Positions 36,177-45,187 of a stretch of DNA of 64,000 nt are shown in pieces. Source of the DNA: Promethearchaeota archaeon (GTDB taxonomy: Archaea > Asgardarchaeota > Lokiarchaeia > Sigyniarchaeales > SOKP01); assembly GCA_019058295.1 (NCBI GenBank), contig JAHPZI010000019.1, positions 31,403-95,402 of the forward strand, in the 5' to 3' direction. Position 1 is the stretch's first letter; each line of letters opens with the position of its first letter. The notes below the pieces were generated by a model. The model saw only the letters and a program-made list of their open reading frames with translations. It did not search any database and had not been told where the DNA came from. The translations under genes and the position numbers were made by a program.

Positions 36177-37432
36177 CTAAAGTTGAATTAACTGATTTTG
36201 TACAGAATAAGGAAACACAGATTATTAAAGGAAATGTTGCGGCTGCAAATGCAGCAAAATCTGCAAGGGTACAAGTTATTTCTGCTTACCCGATTACGCC
36301 TCAAACAACAGTAGTAGAAAAGTTGTCTGAATTTGTTGATGGAGGATACATGCCAGGAACACAATTTATTAAAATGGAAAGTGAGCATTCTGTTATGGCG
36401 GCTACAGTTGGCGCTAGTATGGCAGGAACTCGGACTTTCACAGCCACATGTGGACAGGGACTTTTTTATATGTATGAAATGATTCATTGGGCAGCAGGAG
36501 TTAGGTTGCCAATAGTAACAGCAATTGTTTCGAGAGGAACAGCACCACCTTGGAATATCTGGGCAGATTTTTCAGATGTTATTAGTTGTCGAGATACTGG
36601 ATGGATGAGTTCTTTCTGTGCCACTCATCAAGAAATTTATGATGAGATCCTGATGTCCTACAAAGTATGTGAAGATTATGATGTCCTCTTACCCAAATTT
36701 GTAGCTTATGGAGGTTTCATATTATCTCATACATCTAAACCAGTTATAATTGAAGACCAAGATAAGGTTGATGGTTATTTACCTGCTCTTCCGGATGAGA
36801 AAGGTTGGCCTCACATCTGGATAGATCCTGAAAGACCTCTTATGCATGGAAATCTCATAATGCCTTCTGGTTTTTATTCTGAATTTCGGATGAAATTGCA
36901 TATTGCTCTATTGGAATCTAAAGAGAAAATTAAAAATGCTGCAAAGGAATTTGAAAAAGTGTTCGGGAGAAGCTATGGAAATGGGTTAATTCAAGAATAT
37001 AATATGGATAATGCTGAAGTAGCAATGCTGGCCTATGGAGATTTAGCTCTACAAATGGAAGAGGCTGTAGACCAAGTTAGAGAAGAAGGATATAAAGTTG
37101 GAATGGTTAAATTGAGGCATTTTAGACCCTTTCCAACAGAAGAAATTATAAAGCTCGGTAAAAAGGTAAAAGTGCTCGGAGTGATTGATCGAGGTATAGC
37201 ATTTGGTTCTCAGACAGGAGGTCCAGTTTCTTGTGAAGTTAAAACTGCATTACATGAAACTGAGGGGACAGCAAAAGTGTTCCCCATGATGAATGGAATT
37301 GGAGGAAGAGAAGTATCACTTGAACAACAAAAGAATCAATTAAAGCTTTTGGTTAAATTTAACGAAACTGGAGAACTCCCAAAGGACATGATTTATGGAA
37401 CTTATTGGGATGGTTTATTGGAGGTGGAATAA
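36173..37432 (+). CDS. porA: 2-oxoacid (pyruvate):ferredoxin oxidoreductase, alpha subunit
   Basis: The 419-residue alpha subunit contains the signature ISAYPITPQTTVVEKLSEF and MESEHSVMAATVGASMAGTRTFTATCGQGL, with GVRLPIVTAIVSRGTAPPWNIWADFSD lining the active site. It pairs with beta to bind TPP, and its domain II is near VAMLAYGDLALQMEEAV. ATGA overlap with porD indicates coupling. Lengths around 390-420 are normal. Confidence 0.93.
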   Translation: MTKVELTDFVQNKETQIIKGNVAAANAAKSARVQVISAYPITPQTTVVEKLSEFVDGGYMPGTQFIKMESEHSVMAATVGASMAGTRTFTATCGQGLFYMYEMIHWAAGVRLPIVTAIVSRGTAPPWNIWADFSDVISCRDTGWMSSFCATHQEIYDEILMSYKVCEDYDVLLPKFVAYGGFILSHTSKPVIIEDQDKVDGYLPALPDEKGWPHIWIDPERPLMHGNLIMPSGFYSEFRMKLHIALLESKEKIKNAAKEFEKVFGRSYGNGLIQEYNMDNAEVAMLAYGDLALQMEEAVDQVREEGYKVGMVKLRHFRPFPTEEIIKLGKKVKVLGVIDRGIAFGSQTGGPVSCEVKTALHETEGTAKVFPMMNGIGGREVSLEQQKNQLKLLVKFNETGELPKDMIYGTYWDGLLEVE

Positions 37433-37434
37433 AA

Positions 37435-38373
37435 ATGGTGTCATTGAAAAATGTAATTGATGAAGAGATAGCTTGTCAAGAATGGTTTTTACCAGGAAAT
37501 TCTTGTTGCGCAGGATGTGGGCTTGAAATTGCACTTCGATGGGCGATGAAAGCTTTAGGACCGAAAACTGCTATGATAACCCCTGCAAGTTGCTTAAATG
37601 TAGTAATAGGATTATGGCCAAAAACAGCGCCTAATTTTTCTCAGTTTAATATGGCATTTGCAGCAGGAGCAGCAGCAGCTACGGGAGTTTCTGCTGCTTT
37701 TAAAGCAAAAAATTATAAGTTTCCGGGACAAGGATGGGATGAAATGGTTTCTATTTGTTTTGCAGGAGATGGAGGCACTACAGATATTGGGATTCAAGGA
37801 TTAAGTGGAGCTGCCGAAAGAAATTCAAATATCATATATGTGTGTTATGATAATGAAGCTTATATGAATACGGGAATTCAAAGATCTTCTTCAACGCCCC
37901 ATGGTGCACTAACAACTACAACTCCATTTGGTAAAGAAAGATATAAAAAGAATGTACCTGCTATAATGGCAGCCCATGAAATTCCCTATGTGGCAACTTG
38001 CTCTATAAGTGAGCCTTTAGATATATATGAAAAGTTCAAAAAGGCAAAATCGATTGAAGGATGTAAATATATACAAATCTTTGCCCCTTGTCCACCTGGA
38101 TGGGGATATTTAGCAGAGGAAAGCATTGAAATAGCGAGATTAGCAGTGAAAACAGGATTTTGGATTTTATATGAGATTGAAAATGGAGTATTAACGCTTT
38201 CAAAAAAGAGCAAATCTTTAGTAGATCCTAGCAAGAGAGTCCCAATCATTGAATATGTTTCAAAACAAAAGCGATTTGCAGGAATTTCCGAAAAAACCTT
38301 AATAGAGATACAAGAGCGCGTAGACCATGATTGGGAAAAAATTGTAGATCAATTAGAATGTCAATCTAGATAA
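37435..38373 (+). CDS. porB: 2-oxoacid (pyruvate):ferredoxin oxidoreductase, beta subunit
   Basis: The beta subunit binds TPP and, in PorB, a 4Fe-4S cluster. CCAGCGLEIALRWA gives the first cysteines, ICFAGDGGTTDIGIQGL is the TPP-binding GDG motif, and YDNEAYMNTGIQRSSSTPHGA is typical of pyruvate-type beta subunits. ATG 37435, preceded by TTGGAGGTGGAA, is chosen over the track's 37405, which would overlap the alpha gene. About 312 residues, a normal length. Confidence 0.92.
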   Translation: MVSLKNVIDEEIACQEWFLPGNSCCAGCGLEIALRWAMKALGPKTAMITPASCLNVVIGLWPKTAPNFSQFNMAFAAGAAAATGVSAAFKAKNYKFPGQGWDEMVSICFAGDGGTTDIGIQGLSGAAERNSNIIYVCYDNEAYMNTGIQRSSSTPHGALTTTTPFGKERYKKNVPAIMAAHEIPYVATCSISEPLDIYEKFKKAKSIEGCKYIQIFAPCPPGWGYLAEESIEIARLAVKTGFWILYEIENGVLTLSKKSKSLVDPSKRVPIIEYVSKQKRFAGISEKTLIEIQERVDHDWEKIVDQLECQSR

Positions 38374-38414
38374 TTTAAAATTTTTTTATTTTTAATGTAC
38401 CTTAATTTAAATAT

Positions 38415-39077
38415 ATGGGATTTTTAGTAAAGGTTTCAGGTAAGAGATTAGAGGATATTCAGATATTTCTTGAAGAAGCTGCTGATATTATTATATCTGG
38501 AGGTCTTCTAGGATTCCCAACAAATAGTGTTTATGGTCTTGGTGGAGATCCTTTAAATTTAGATTTAATTGAAAGGTTAAATAATATAAAATTTCGGGAT
38601 CGGAATAAAGGATTTTTATTATTAATTTCTGATATTGAAGAAGCGCATAAAATCGCTGAATTCAACGAAACTGCTAAAATCTTAGCTGAAAAATTTTGGC
38701 CAGGGCAATTAACATTAATCTTGAACAGAAAAGAGCCAAATATTATACCAATAGAAGTATCTGCAAATCGAAATACAATAGGACTACGTGTACCAGAGAA
38801 TGAAATTCTCTTAAAAATTTTACAAATTTTAAAATCTAAGGGACACTTTGGAGGAATTATTGGAACTTCAGCAAATTACTCAGGAGAGCCCCCCTCTATA
38901 AGTGGTGAAGAAATAGCTAAAAAGTTTTTAATGTCTATTGACTTTATAATTGATGGAGGTAAGTCTGAATCTAAGGTTCCTAGTACAATAGTGGATTGTA
39001 CAACTGAAAAATTAAAATTTTTAAGAATTGGAAAATTATCAGAAGAGGAAATAAAAAATAAATTATCAAATGATTAA
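38415..39077 (+). CDS. Threonylcarbamoyl-AMP synthase, Sua5/YrdC family
   Basis: Makes threonylcarbamoyl-AMP from threonine, bicarbonate and ATP for the t6A37 modification of ANN-decoding tRNAs. The protein shows GGLLGFPTNSVYGLGGDP, a KFRDRNKGFLLLI variant of the K-x-R motif, FWPGQLTLIL, IGLRVPEN and GTSANYSGEPP in order. It has 220 residues, so only the YrdC domain is present, without the Sua5 C-terminal domain. Cgi121 and Pcc1 of the KEOPS complex that uses its product lie within 7 kb. Confidence 0.92.
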   Translation: MGFLVKVSGKRLEDIQIFLEEAADIIISGGLLGFPTNSVYGLGGDPLNLDLIERLNNIKFRDRNKGFLLLISDIEEAHKIAEFNETAKILAEKFWPGQLTLILNRKEPNIIPIEVSANRNTIGLRVPENEILLKILQILKSKGHFGGIIGTSANYSGEPPSISGEEIAKKFLMSIDFIIDGGKSESKVPSTIVDCTTEKLKFLRIGKLSEEEIKNKLSND

Positions 39078-39101
39078 AATCAGATATAAAGTTGAATTTA
39101 A

Positions 39102-39632
39102 GTGAAAAATTTTAATCTATTGGTGTCCTCTTCGAGATATAACGAAACAAATGCTAAGGCAGAGTTATGGTTTATATTATTGATTTGCGGAGACAAATAT
39201 CCTATAATTTCAGATTTAGAATTTTCTGGATTAATCACAGCTTTAACAAGTCTAAATGCGAAAGAGGTAATTCAAAAAATAAAAAATATTTTGAATAATG
39301 ATCCAAACTTTTTTCAATATATTTTAAAAATAATTCCGATTGACTTTGTATGTCAGTCACAACCCTCTATTATAAAACAGATCGTTCAACAAAATTACAA
39401 AAGTTTTATTGATAAAAACGATACCTTCAGAATAACTTTAAAAAGAAGAAATCACGAATCTATTAATAGAAATAACTTAATTAATATTATCGCAGAAAAA
39501 ATTAATAATAAAGTTGACCTTGAGAATCCAAATAAAATAATAAGAATAGAAATTTTAGGAAATAGTTGCGGAATTACTTTTCTAAAACCTAGCGATATCT
39601 TAAAATTTAAATGTAAAACGTCTTTGGATTAG
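39102..39632 (+). CDS. THUMP-domain protein, Tan1-like
   Basis: The 176-residue product ends in a THUMP domain: FRITLKRRNHESINRNNLI, IIAEKINNKVDLENPNKIIRIEILG and GITFLKPSDIL. Tan1/THUMPD1 proteins deliver tRNA to an acetyltransferase for ac4C12. No catalytic domain is attached, in line with an adaptor. It starts at GTG 39102, 24 bases after the Sua5 gene, which supports a shared role in tRNA modification. Confidence 0.7.
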   Translation: MKNFNLLVSSSRYNETNAKAELWFILLICGDKYPIISDLEFSGLITALTSLNAKEVIQKIKNILNNDPNFFQYILKIIPIDFVCQSQPSIIKQIVQQNYKSFIDKNDTFRITLKRRNHESINRNNLINIIAEKINNKVDLENPNKIIRIEILGNSCGITFLKPSDILKFKCKTSLD

Positions 39633-39643
39633 AATAAGCAATC

Positions 39644-40261
39644 ATGGAAAAATTAAATAATTTTTTCGATAACCTTTTTGGGGTGGTGCCGGGGGGAGTA
39701 TTTGGATTAATTTCTATCTCTATAGGACTTTCTATTGATATTATTGGTCTTGTCATCTCAGGGTATAGCATGTATACCCATTCAGTAAGCTCGTTAAGTA
39801 TTGTTGGCTATCCAGTGGGATTGTTATTTAATATTGGATTGTTCTTTTCAGGTATATCTGCTGCTATATTTGATATCTATTTAGGCAAAATAATTAGTCG
39901 CGAAATTGTTAATGAAAAAGCAATAAAATTAACAGTCGCAATCTCGGTTGTTTCTAGCTTTTCTTTGTCACTTGTTGGTCTTTTTCCTTTAAGCCAAGAG
40001 AATTATACGATATTGGTTTTACATTTAGTTTTTGCCTTTACAGCATTTATAGGCGGATTAATATTTATTTTCCTTTACAGTTTGTTTATGTTAAAAGATC
40101 CTAAATTTTTGAAAATATTAGCTTATAGTGGATTTGTAGTGTGTGGATTTTTTGCATTCTTCTTATTTACACAATTTCCAATAGCAGAATGGCTGGCTGT
40201 TTTTGCAATTATATTATGGACACTAATCAATGCATCATACATGATCTATAAAAAAATTTGA
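39644..40261 (+). CDS. DUF998-like membrane protein
   Basis: A 205-residue protein with about six membrane helices (FGLISISIGLSIDIIGLVISGYS; LLFNIGLFFSGISAAIFDIYL; FAFTAFIGGLIFIFLYSLFML; WLAVFAIILWTLINASYMIY). The layout, with HSVSSLSIVGYP between helices 1 and 2, resembles the DUF998 family of unknown function. It follows the THUMP gene by 11 bases in the same operon and ends convergent with the Cgi121 gene. Confidence 0.6.
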   Translation: MEKLNNFFDNLFGVVPGGVFGLISISIGLSIDIIGLVISGYSMYTHSVSSLSIVGYPVGLLFNIGLFFSGISAAIFDIYLGKIISREIVNEKAIKLTVAISVVSSFSLSLVGLFPLSQENYTILVLHLVFAFTAFIGGLIFIFLYSLFMLKDPKFLKILAYSGFVVCGFFAFFLFTQFPIAEWLAVFAIILWTLINASYMIYKKI

Positions 40262-40302
40262 AAGACATGTAGAATTAAAATATTAAATAAAAATTCCTTG
40301 AA

Positions 40303-40947
40303 TTAATCTGCTTTAATTTTTTCTAAGCTTAAGAAGGCCATTTTTTCACAAATTAAATCGTATATCGCTAAAAATAAGTTATTAAGGTTATTAGCTATTA
40401 GATCGGTATTAAATTCCTCTACTCCGTAAGAATTTAACACAGAATTAATTTGATTATCTGAAATTTCGAAATATGACTTGATTTGATTAAATTTTTTAAG
40501 GTTCTGGTGATTTATAGTTAGTTCGATCTCGTTTGCTCCCAATGATTCTAAAACTTCCTCATTAATTTTATTTAAATTGTTCTCGTTTGAAATAATGACA
40601 TAACTAATTATCTTATCTGACTTTAAATTAATTCCAAATGCTTCAAGTGCGTTTTTAATTTGCCTATTAGTTGCTAAATACAATAATAATTCAATATTTT
40701 TTCTTTTTGAAATATTAGTTTTATCAGTAAAGGCCTTTTGTGTGTAATAGCATGCTGTAAAAATATGATCCTGGTTTAAAATATACTTATCGGAAAAAAA
40801 TTGTATAGTAGAATTTTTATGATTATTTTGAATTTTTTCAGTTAGGTTAAGTATAGAATCTAATGTGATATCGAAGATCCCTATTTGATTAATTCCTACT
40901 AAGTATTTTAAGTTCAAATCACTGATATAGAAATTTTTAACAATCAT
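40303..40947 (-). CDS. KEOPS complex subunit Cgi121
   Basis: Cgi121 (PRPK-binding TPRKB homologue) binds the 3' CCA end of tRNA and activates Bud32 in the t6A-forming KEOPS complex. The match is in FTACYYTQKAFTDKTNISKRKNIELLLYLATNRQIKNALEAFGIN, the conserved core with the characteristic LLYLxxxRQIxxALExFGI pattern, followed by a variable region. The C-terminal 60 residues (ANNLNNLFLAIYDLICEKMAFL) are longer than in typical family members. It sits between the DUF998 gene (convergent) and ecfT. Confidence 0.78.
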   Translation of the reverse strand: MIVKNFYISDLNLKYLVGINQIGIFDITLDSILNLTEKIQNNHKNSTIQFFSDKYILNQDHIFTACYYTQKAFTDKTNISKRKNIELLLYLATNRQIKNALEAFGINLKSDKIISYVIISNENNLNKINEEVLESLGANEIELTINHQNLKKFNQIKSYFEISDNQINSVLNSYGVEEFNTDLIANNLNNLFLAIYDLICEKMAFLSLEKIKAD

Positions 40948-40966
40948 AATATCTCAATTTTAAAAT

Positions 40967-41734
40967 CTAAACTGGTAAGGTAAAATGCAACCATTCTGGC
41001 ATTACTCCAAATTGAATTCGAACGAATATTACAAATATTAGAAGTAAAAATAAATAAATCGTAAATACCCAATCTTTTCTTGAATATTTTATAGTGTAAT
41101 AATATGAGCGATCTTCAGTACTTCCAAACGCTCTTGATTCTAGAGCTTCGGCCACATTAAAAGCCCTCTTTATTGAACAAATTATTAGTGGAACCAATAA
41201 AGGGAAAAGATTTTTTATTTGATTGATTAGACCTTTTTGTTGCATTTCATAACCTCTACTTTGTTGAGCATCTATAATATTTTGCGCTTCTATTGCAATG
41301 GTAGGGACAAATCTAAAAGCTAAAGAGAAAGAAAAAGCGTATGGATATGGTACTTTCATAGATATTAAAGAAAGTGCTAAATCATTAGGATGGGTCGTTA
41401 AAAAAAATATTGAAAAAGCTGTAATCATAATACATATTCTAAGTATCATTGCTATAGCGTAAGACAATGATAAAAAGTAAGTATTTAGAACAATGATTAA
41501 AAGTATCATAAATGAGAGCCCACGAATGCTTTTAATCCACTCTTTTACCATTCTGCCTAGAAAAATTAAAGGAATCAAACTTAAAAATATTAAAAACAAT
41601 GGTACGATGTCTACAAATAGCAAACCACTAATAGAATACACAATAGCACACAATAATTTTACTCTAGGATCGAAATTATGGACTAATGTATTTTTTTTTT
41701 GAAATTTGAACGCTTGGAGAAATTCTAAGGACAT
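40967..41734 (-). CDS. ecfT: Energy-coupling factor transporter, membrane subunit EcfT
   Basis: The 255-residue scaffold subunit of an ECF vitamin or metal transporter. It carries the paired EcfT coupling helices that bind the ATPases: AQQSRGYEMQQKG (A-R-G motif) and AEALESRAFGS (second A-R-G/S motif). Five or six membrane segments surround them. It is the last of three genes transcribed ecfA-ecfA-ecfT. No S component is seen in the window. Confidence 0.9.
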   Translation of the reverse strand: MSLEFLQAFKFQKKNTLVHNFDPRVKLLCAIVYSISGLLFVDIVPLFLIFLSLIPLIFLGRMVKEWIKSIRGLSFMILLIIVLNTYFLSLSYAIAMILRICIMITAFSIFFLTTHPNDLALSLISMKVPYPYAFSFSLAFRFVPTIAIEAQNIIDAQQSRGYEMQQKGLINQIKNLFPLLVPLIICSIKRAFNVAEALESRAFGSTEDRSYYYTIKYSRKDWVFTIYLFLLLIFVIFVRIQFGVMPEWLHFTLPV

Positions 41735-41749
41735 TTTGCTATTTTCACC

Positions 41750-42604
41750 CTAGACTTTTGTGGATTTGTTTTTTAAATAATTTGTAAGAAAATGGGTCAT
41801 TTCACTTTTAGAATTTATGTCTTCTGGGCATTGAACTCCCATTTCGTTTAACGCTATATTAAGCTGTCTTATCTGCGGCAAAATTAGAGAGGATGTCTCC
41901 ACTAAGAATTCGTTGGTTAATACTTTGTCTGTTTGTCCATCTGCAATGATGCTCCCATTTACCATTAATATTGTCCGAGGGATATATTCTATTGCGAATT
42001 CTATATTATGGGTGACTATTATAATAGTTTTTCCTCTATCTTTTTCTTTATTAATTAAATTAACAAAGAAGTCGATTTCGTTAGCGTCTTGGCCTAAAGT
42101 AGGTTCATCAAACACTAGTATCTCCGGATCCCTACAAAATATTGATGCTAGTGCTAATTTTTTTGTTTCTCCACCTGATAGATTTAGAGGTGATCTCTCC
42201 TTATATTTATTTAAATTAAATCTGTTTAATACATCATTAGTTCTATTTTGGATTTCTTCTTTACTTAGATTAAGACTTTTTAAGGAAAATTTTATTTCTT
42301 CTTCAACAGTATTAGAGAATACTTGATGGTATGGATTTTGAAAAATTATTCCTACTTTTTTAGATGTTGTACCTATATTTTTAGACTTAATATTTTCGCC
42401 ATCGATATAAACATTGCCTTTTAATGGCCTAATAAGACCATTTAACGTCCTAATTAGTGTAGTTTTACCAGCTCCATTCATTCCCATAATTCCAACTAAT
42501 TCTCCTTTGTAAATATTCAGGTTAATTTGTTTTAAAGCCATAGTTCTATTTGGGTAAGTGTAATCCACATCTTTTATTAAAATTATAGGTAATTCTTCAG
42601 ACAT
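41750..42604 (-). CDS. ecfA: Energy-coupling factor transporter ATPase EcfA (copy 2)
   Basis: A 284-residue ABC ATPase of the EcfA type. Motifs: GMNGAGKTTLIRTLNGL (Walker A), FQNPYHQVFSNTVEEEI (Q-loop and EcfA-specific segment), LNLSGGETKKLALASIF (signature), ILVFDEPTLGQDANE (Walker B) and VTHNIEFAIEY (H-loop). All catalytic residues are intact. It forms a heterodimer with the neighbouring EcfA and powers EcfT-linked uptake. Confidence 0.93.
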   Translation of the reverse strand: MSEELPIILIKDVDYTYPNRTMALKQINLNIYKGELVGIMGMNGAGKTTLIRTLNGLIRPLKGNVYIDGENIKSKNIGTTSKKVGIIFQNPYHQVFSNTVEEEIKFSLKSLNLSKEEIQNRTNDVLNRFNLNKYKERSPLNLSGGETKKLALASIFCRDPEILVFDEPTLGQDANEIDFFVNLINKEKDRGKTIIIVTHNIEFAIEYIPRTILMVNGSIIADGQTDKVLTNEFLVETSSLILPQIRQLNIALNEMGVQCPEDINSKSEMTHFLTNYLKNKSTKV

Positions 42605-42622
42605 TTAGACCATCGTTCATTT

Positions 42623-43462
42623 TTAATTCATATTTTTAAGATATTTTATTGTTTCGAGAATTGAAGTCGGAATCTTATCATTATAGAGTTTTTCTTTTTT
42701 CAATTGGTTGAATATTGAATATATCACAGGTTTATTTATAATTAGATTTTGAAAGGTATCTTTATTGATTATATTATCTTTAGTATCATGCTCAAGGATT
42801 TTGCCTTCCGAAATTAAGATAATTTCATCAGCTACAGGTAGAACTAAATCCATGCGATGTTCACTAATTATTATCGTAGTTCCTTTCTCAGTTTGAATTT
42901 TTTTTAATAAATTAATTATTTTTTTAGCCATCATAGGATCTAGCAATGAAGAGGGCTCATCCAATATAAGAACCTTGGGGGCTAATACTAAGATTGATGC
43001 AATGGCCACTCGTTGTTGTTCTCCACCGCTTAATTCAAAAGGAGCTCTATCTAATAGATGTTCAATTTCAGTTAATTGGATAACTTCTTTAATTTTTTTA
43101 TTCATTTCTTCACGAGGCATTCCTAGATTCTCCATGCCAAAGGCAATTTCGTGTTCTACATTCATTGAAATTAATTGGTTCTCAGGATTTTGAAACACAA
43201 TCCCTATTTCCGTAGATAAATCAGGAATGGGTGTTTCAACTGTATCTTTTCCATTTACTTCTACACTTCCTTTATAAAATCCAGCATAAAATTGTGGAAT
43301 TAATCCATTCATACTCCTAATTAAAGTGGTTTTACCTGAACCAGTAGCTCCTGCTAGTAGAATGAACTTATTCTTTTCAATCTTTAAATTAAGATTATTT
43401 AACTGGTAAGTCTCGTTTTTCTTGTACCGAAATGAAAAATTATTATATTTTATTAAACTCAT
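42623..43462 (-). CDS. ecfA: Energy-coupling factor transporter ATPase EcfA (copy 1)
   Basis: The second ECF ATPase (279 residues), first in the transcript: GATGSGKTTLIRSMNGL, FQNPENQLISMNVEHEI, FELSGGEQQRVAIASIL, VLILDEPSSLLDP and ISEHRMDLVLP. The gap to the following EcfA gene is 18 bases. The pair is dissimilar enough to form a fixed heterodimer rather than a recent duplication. Confidence 0.93.
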   Translation of the reverse strand: MSLIKYNNFSFRYKKNETYQLNNLNLKIEKNKFILLAGATGSGKTTLIRSMNGLIPQFYAGFYKGSVEVNGKDTVETPIPDLSTEIGIVFQNPENQLISMNVEHEIAFGMENLGMPREEMNKKIKEVIQLTEIEHLLDRAPFELSGGEQQRVAIASILVLAPKVLILDEPSSLLDPMMAKKIINLLKKIQTEKGTTIIISEHRMDLVLPVADEIILISEGKILEHDTKDNIINKDTFQNLIINKPVIYSIFNQLKKEKLYNDKIPTSILETIKYLKNMN

Positions 43463-43500
43463 AGAGAATTGACGTTTTCTTGATGTGAATATAAATTATA

Positions 43501-44499
43501 TTACTTACTTAAAGATTGCTTTACTTTTTCAATTAGTATAGCTAATAATTCTTCTAATCCTTCATTACCTTGTATTGCGGCTGCGCCATCATGACCACCT
43601 CCAGATATTTCATCATCAGACAATTCCTCTAAAATTTTACCTAAATGTAAGCCAGTTTTCAAACAAACATATTTTTTTGCTCTCGTACTGATTCTATACC
43701 CCGATTTTTTCTCTGAATATGCAACACCTACATCAAAACCTATTTTAATTAATGAAGAAGCTACGCTTGCTTCAAAACTTCCAACATTAGTTATTCCAAT
43801 TAGCCAATTCCCTTCCTGAATTAACTGAACTCTTTGTAATGCTTTTATTTTTGCTATTTTTTCAGGAATGGTTTTATCATTCTTTAATGTTGATTGTATT
43901 TCTTGATAATCTAGTTGATTACTTAATAATTTTGAAATTCGCAATATTGTATCATTATTTCCATGCTTAAAAAACCCAGAATCAGTTAAAATTGCGGCAA
44001 TGAGAAGATATTTGTAGGGTAACGTTAATTCTACATTATAATATTCACACAATTCGTATATAATTTCCGCAGTTGAACTATATTTATCGTCTATAATGTT
44101 CAAAGATATATTCCTTTTATCATTCTTTTTCAATTTTAAGTGATGGTCAATAAAGATAATTGGAATTACCGAATTATTAATATCTGGAATTGCCACTTGA
44201 TCTAAATTATTAGTATCTAAAATTAAAAATATGTCAATCTTTAAAGTCTTAAACTCAATTTCTAAGGGGATTGTAATATTAGGAAATTTTTCTGTAAATT
44301 TTTGAATAAACCCTTTTGTAGATTTTGAGATTTCTGGTAAAAATAAATGAACATCGGCGGAACTAATAAATCGATTGAGAAAAAATTTTAAAACCAAGCA
44401 GGATGCTAATCCATCAATGTCTACTAGCTCGTGAGTTGTTAATAAAATTTTTTTACCTTTCAAAAAAAGTTTTAAATCTTCAAATTTGGAATTTAACAT
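43501..44499 (-). CDS. DHH-family phosphoesterase
   Basis: Related to RecJ/NrnA-type DHH phosphoesterases that cut single-stranded nucleic acid or nanoRNA and cyclic dinucleotides. The N-terminal DHH domain has VDIDGLASCLVLKFF and IFIDHHLKL, and the DHHA1 domain has ISGGGHDGAAAI. The ORF track starts at 44556, overlapping the prefoldin gene by 53 bases; ATG 44499 (MLNSKFEDLKLFLKGKKILL) just after the prefoldin stop gives a normal N-terminus and about 332 residues. It closes the exosome-associated gene run, where such DHH genes commonly occur in archaea. Confidence 0.85.
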   Translation of the reverse strand: MLNSKFEDLKLFLKGKKILLTTHELVDIDGLASCLVLKFFLNRFISSADVHLFLPEISKSTKGFIQKFTEKFPNITIPLEIEFKTLKIDIFLILDTNNLDQVAIPDINNSVIPIIFIDHHLKLKKNDKRNISLNIIDDKYSSTAEIIYELCEYYNVELTLPYKYLLIAAILTDSGFFKHGNNDTILRISKLLSNQLDYQEIQSTLKNDKTIPEKIAKIKALQRVQLIQEGNWLIGITNVGSFEASVASSLIKIGFDVGVAYSEKKSGYRISTRAKKYVCLKTGLHLGKILEELSDDEISGGGHDGAAAIQGNEGLEELLAILIEKVKQSLSK

Positions 44500-44503
44500 A
44501 TAC

Positions 44504-44866
44504 TTAAGCGGCCTTATTTTGCAAATCTGACTGAATAGATTTACGGAGCGATTCAATTTGCCCTTTAGTCCTCTGGACTTTAGACTCTATAGTTTTGAGC
44601 CTCATTTCCAGGGTTGTCTTTAGCGACTTTTTTTCTTCAAGAAGCCTATTTTTTTCACTTTTTACTAAAATCCCACCTATTGATTTGTAAACGACCTCGT
44701 CAGGATTGATCTTTTCGAGTTCTTCGATAGCTACTTCTGCCTCTCTAGTAGCACTCTCGAGCTGTATTTTTTGATTTGTTAGAAATTCCATTGTCGTCGA
44801 TAGATTTTGTAAATTCATGACTTTTTTTTTTAATTCTTCATCAAGGTCATCAAGATTTATGCTCAT
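44504..44866 (-). CDS. pfdB: Prefoldin, beta subunit
   Basis: Prefoldin hands unfolded proteins to the thermosome. The 120-residue product is two long coiled-coil helices around a beta hairpin: LQNLSTTMEFLTNQKIQLES and EVAIEELEKI before, DEVVYKSIGGILVKS at the hairpin, then MRLKTIESKVQRTKGQIESL. The hairpin sequence is typical of beta-class prefoldin. A conserved member of the archaeal exosome-L37Ae-prefoldin cluster. Confidence 0.92.
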   Translation of the reverse strand: MSINLDDLDEELKKKVMNLQNLSTTMEFLTNQKIQLESATREAEVAIEELEKINPDEVVYKSIGGILVKSEKNRLLEEKKSLKTTLEMRLKTIESKVQRTKGQIESLRKSIQSDLQNKAA

Positions 44867-44923
44867 AATTTTTCAATATTTATATTTTTTATAATAAATT
44901 TAACACGATAAGTTATATATTCT

Positions 44924-45187
44924 TTACTCGCAAAGCCCCAAAGAATTTTCTACGATCCTAGAAAAACCTATAATATCGCTTATTGAGGCTCGAAATGCAG
45001 TGATATCACTGCTTTCTATATGAAATATTAATAGATTCTCTTCTTTTTCCATCTTTATTTTAGATCGTTTAGTGTTTAATTTATCTAATTCGGGCAAAAA
45101 TGAGTTATAAGAAATGTCTCGAGTTTTAGAATCTATAAATTTTAGTTCAACAGTTGCTTTTATGGTAAATGGGTTGTTTTGATTCAT
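44924..45187 (-). CDS. KEOPS complex Pcc1-like subunit
   Basis: A small 87-residue protein in the place where archaea encode Pcc1, between L37Ae and prefoldin. Pcc1 dimerises KEOPS and contacts Kae1 for t6A formation. Supporting sequence: IKATVELKFIDSKTRDISYNSFLPE, LLIFHIESSDITAFRASISD, the ending that matches Pcc1's FRASLNSYLR helix. The start overlaps the L37Ae stop by one base. Confidence 0.82.
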   Translation of the reverse strand: MNQNNPFTIKATVELKFIDSKTRDISYNSFLPELDKLNTKRSKIKMEKEENLLIFHIESSDITAFRASISDIIGFSRIVENSLGLCE

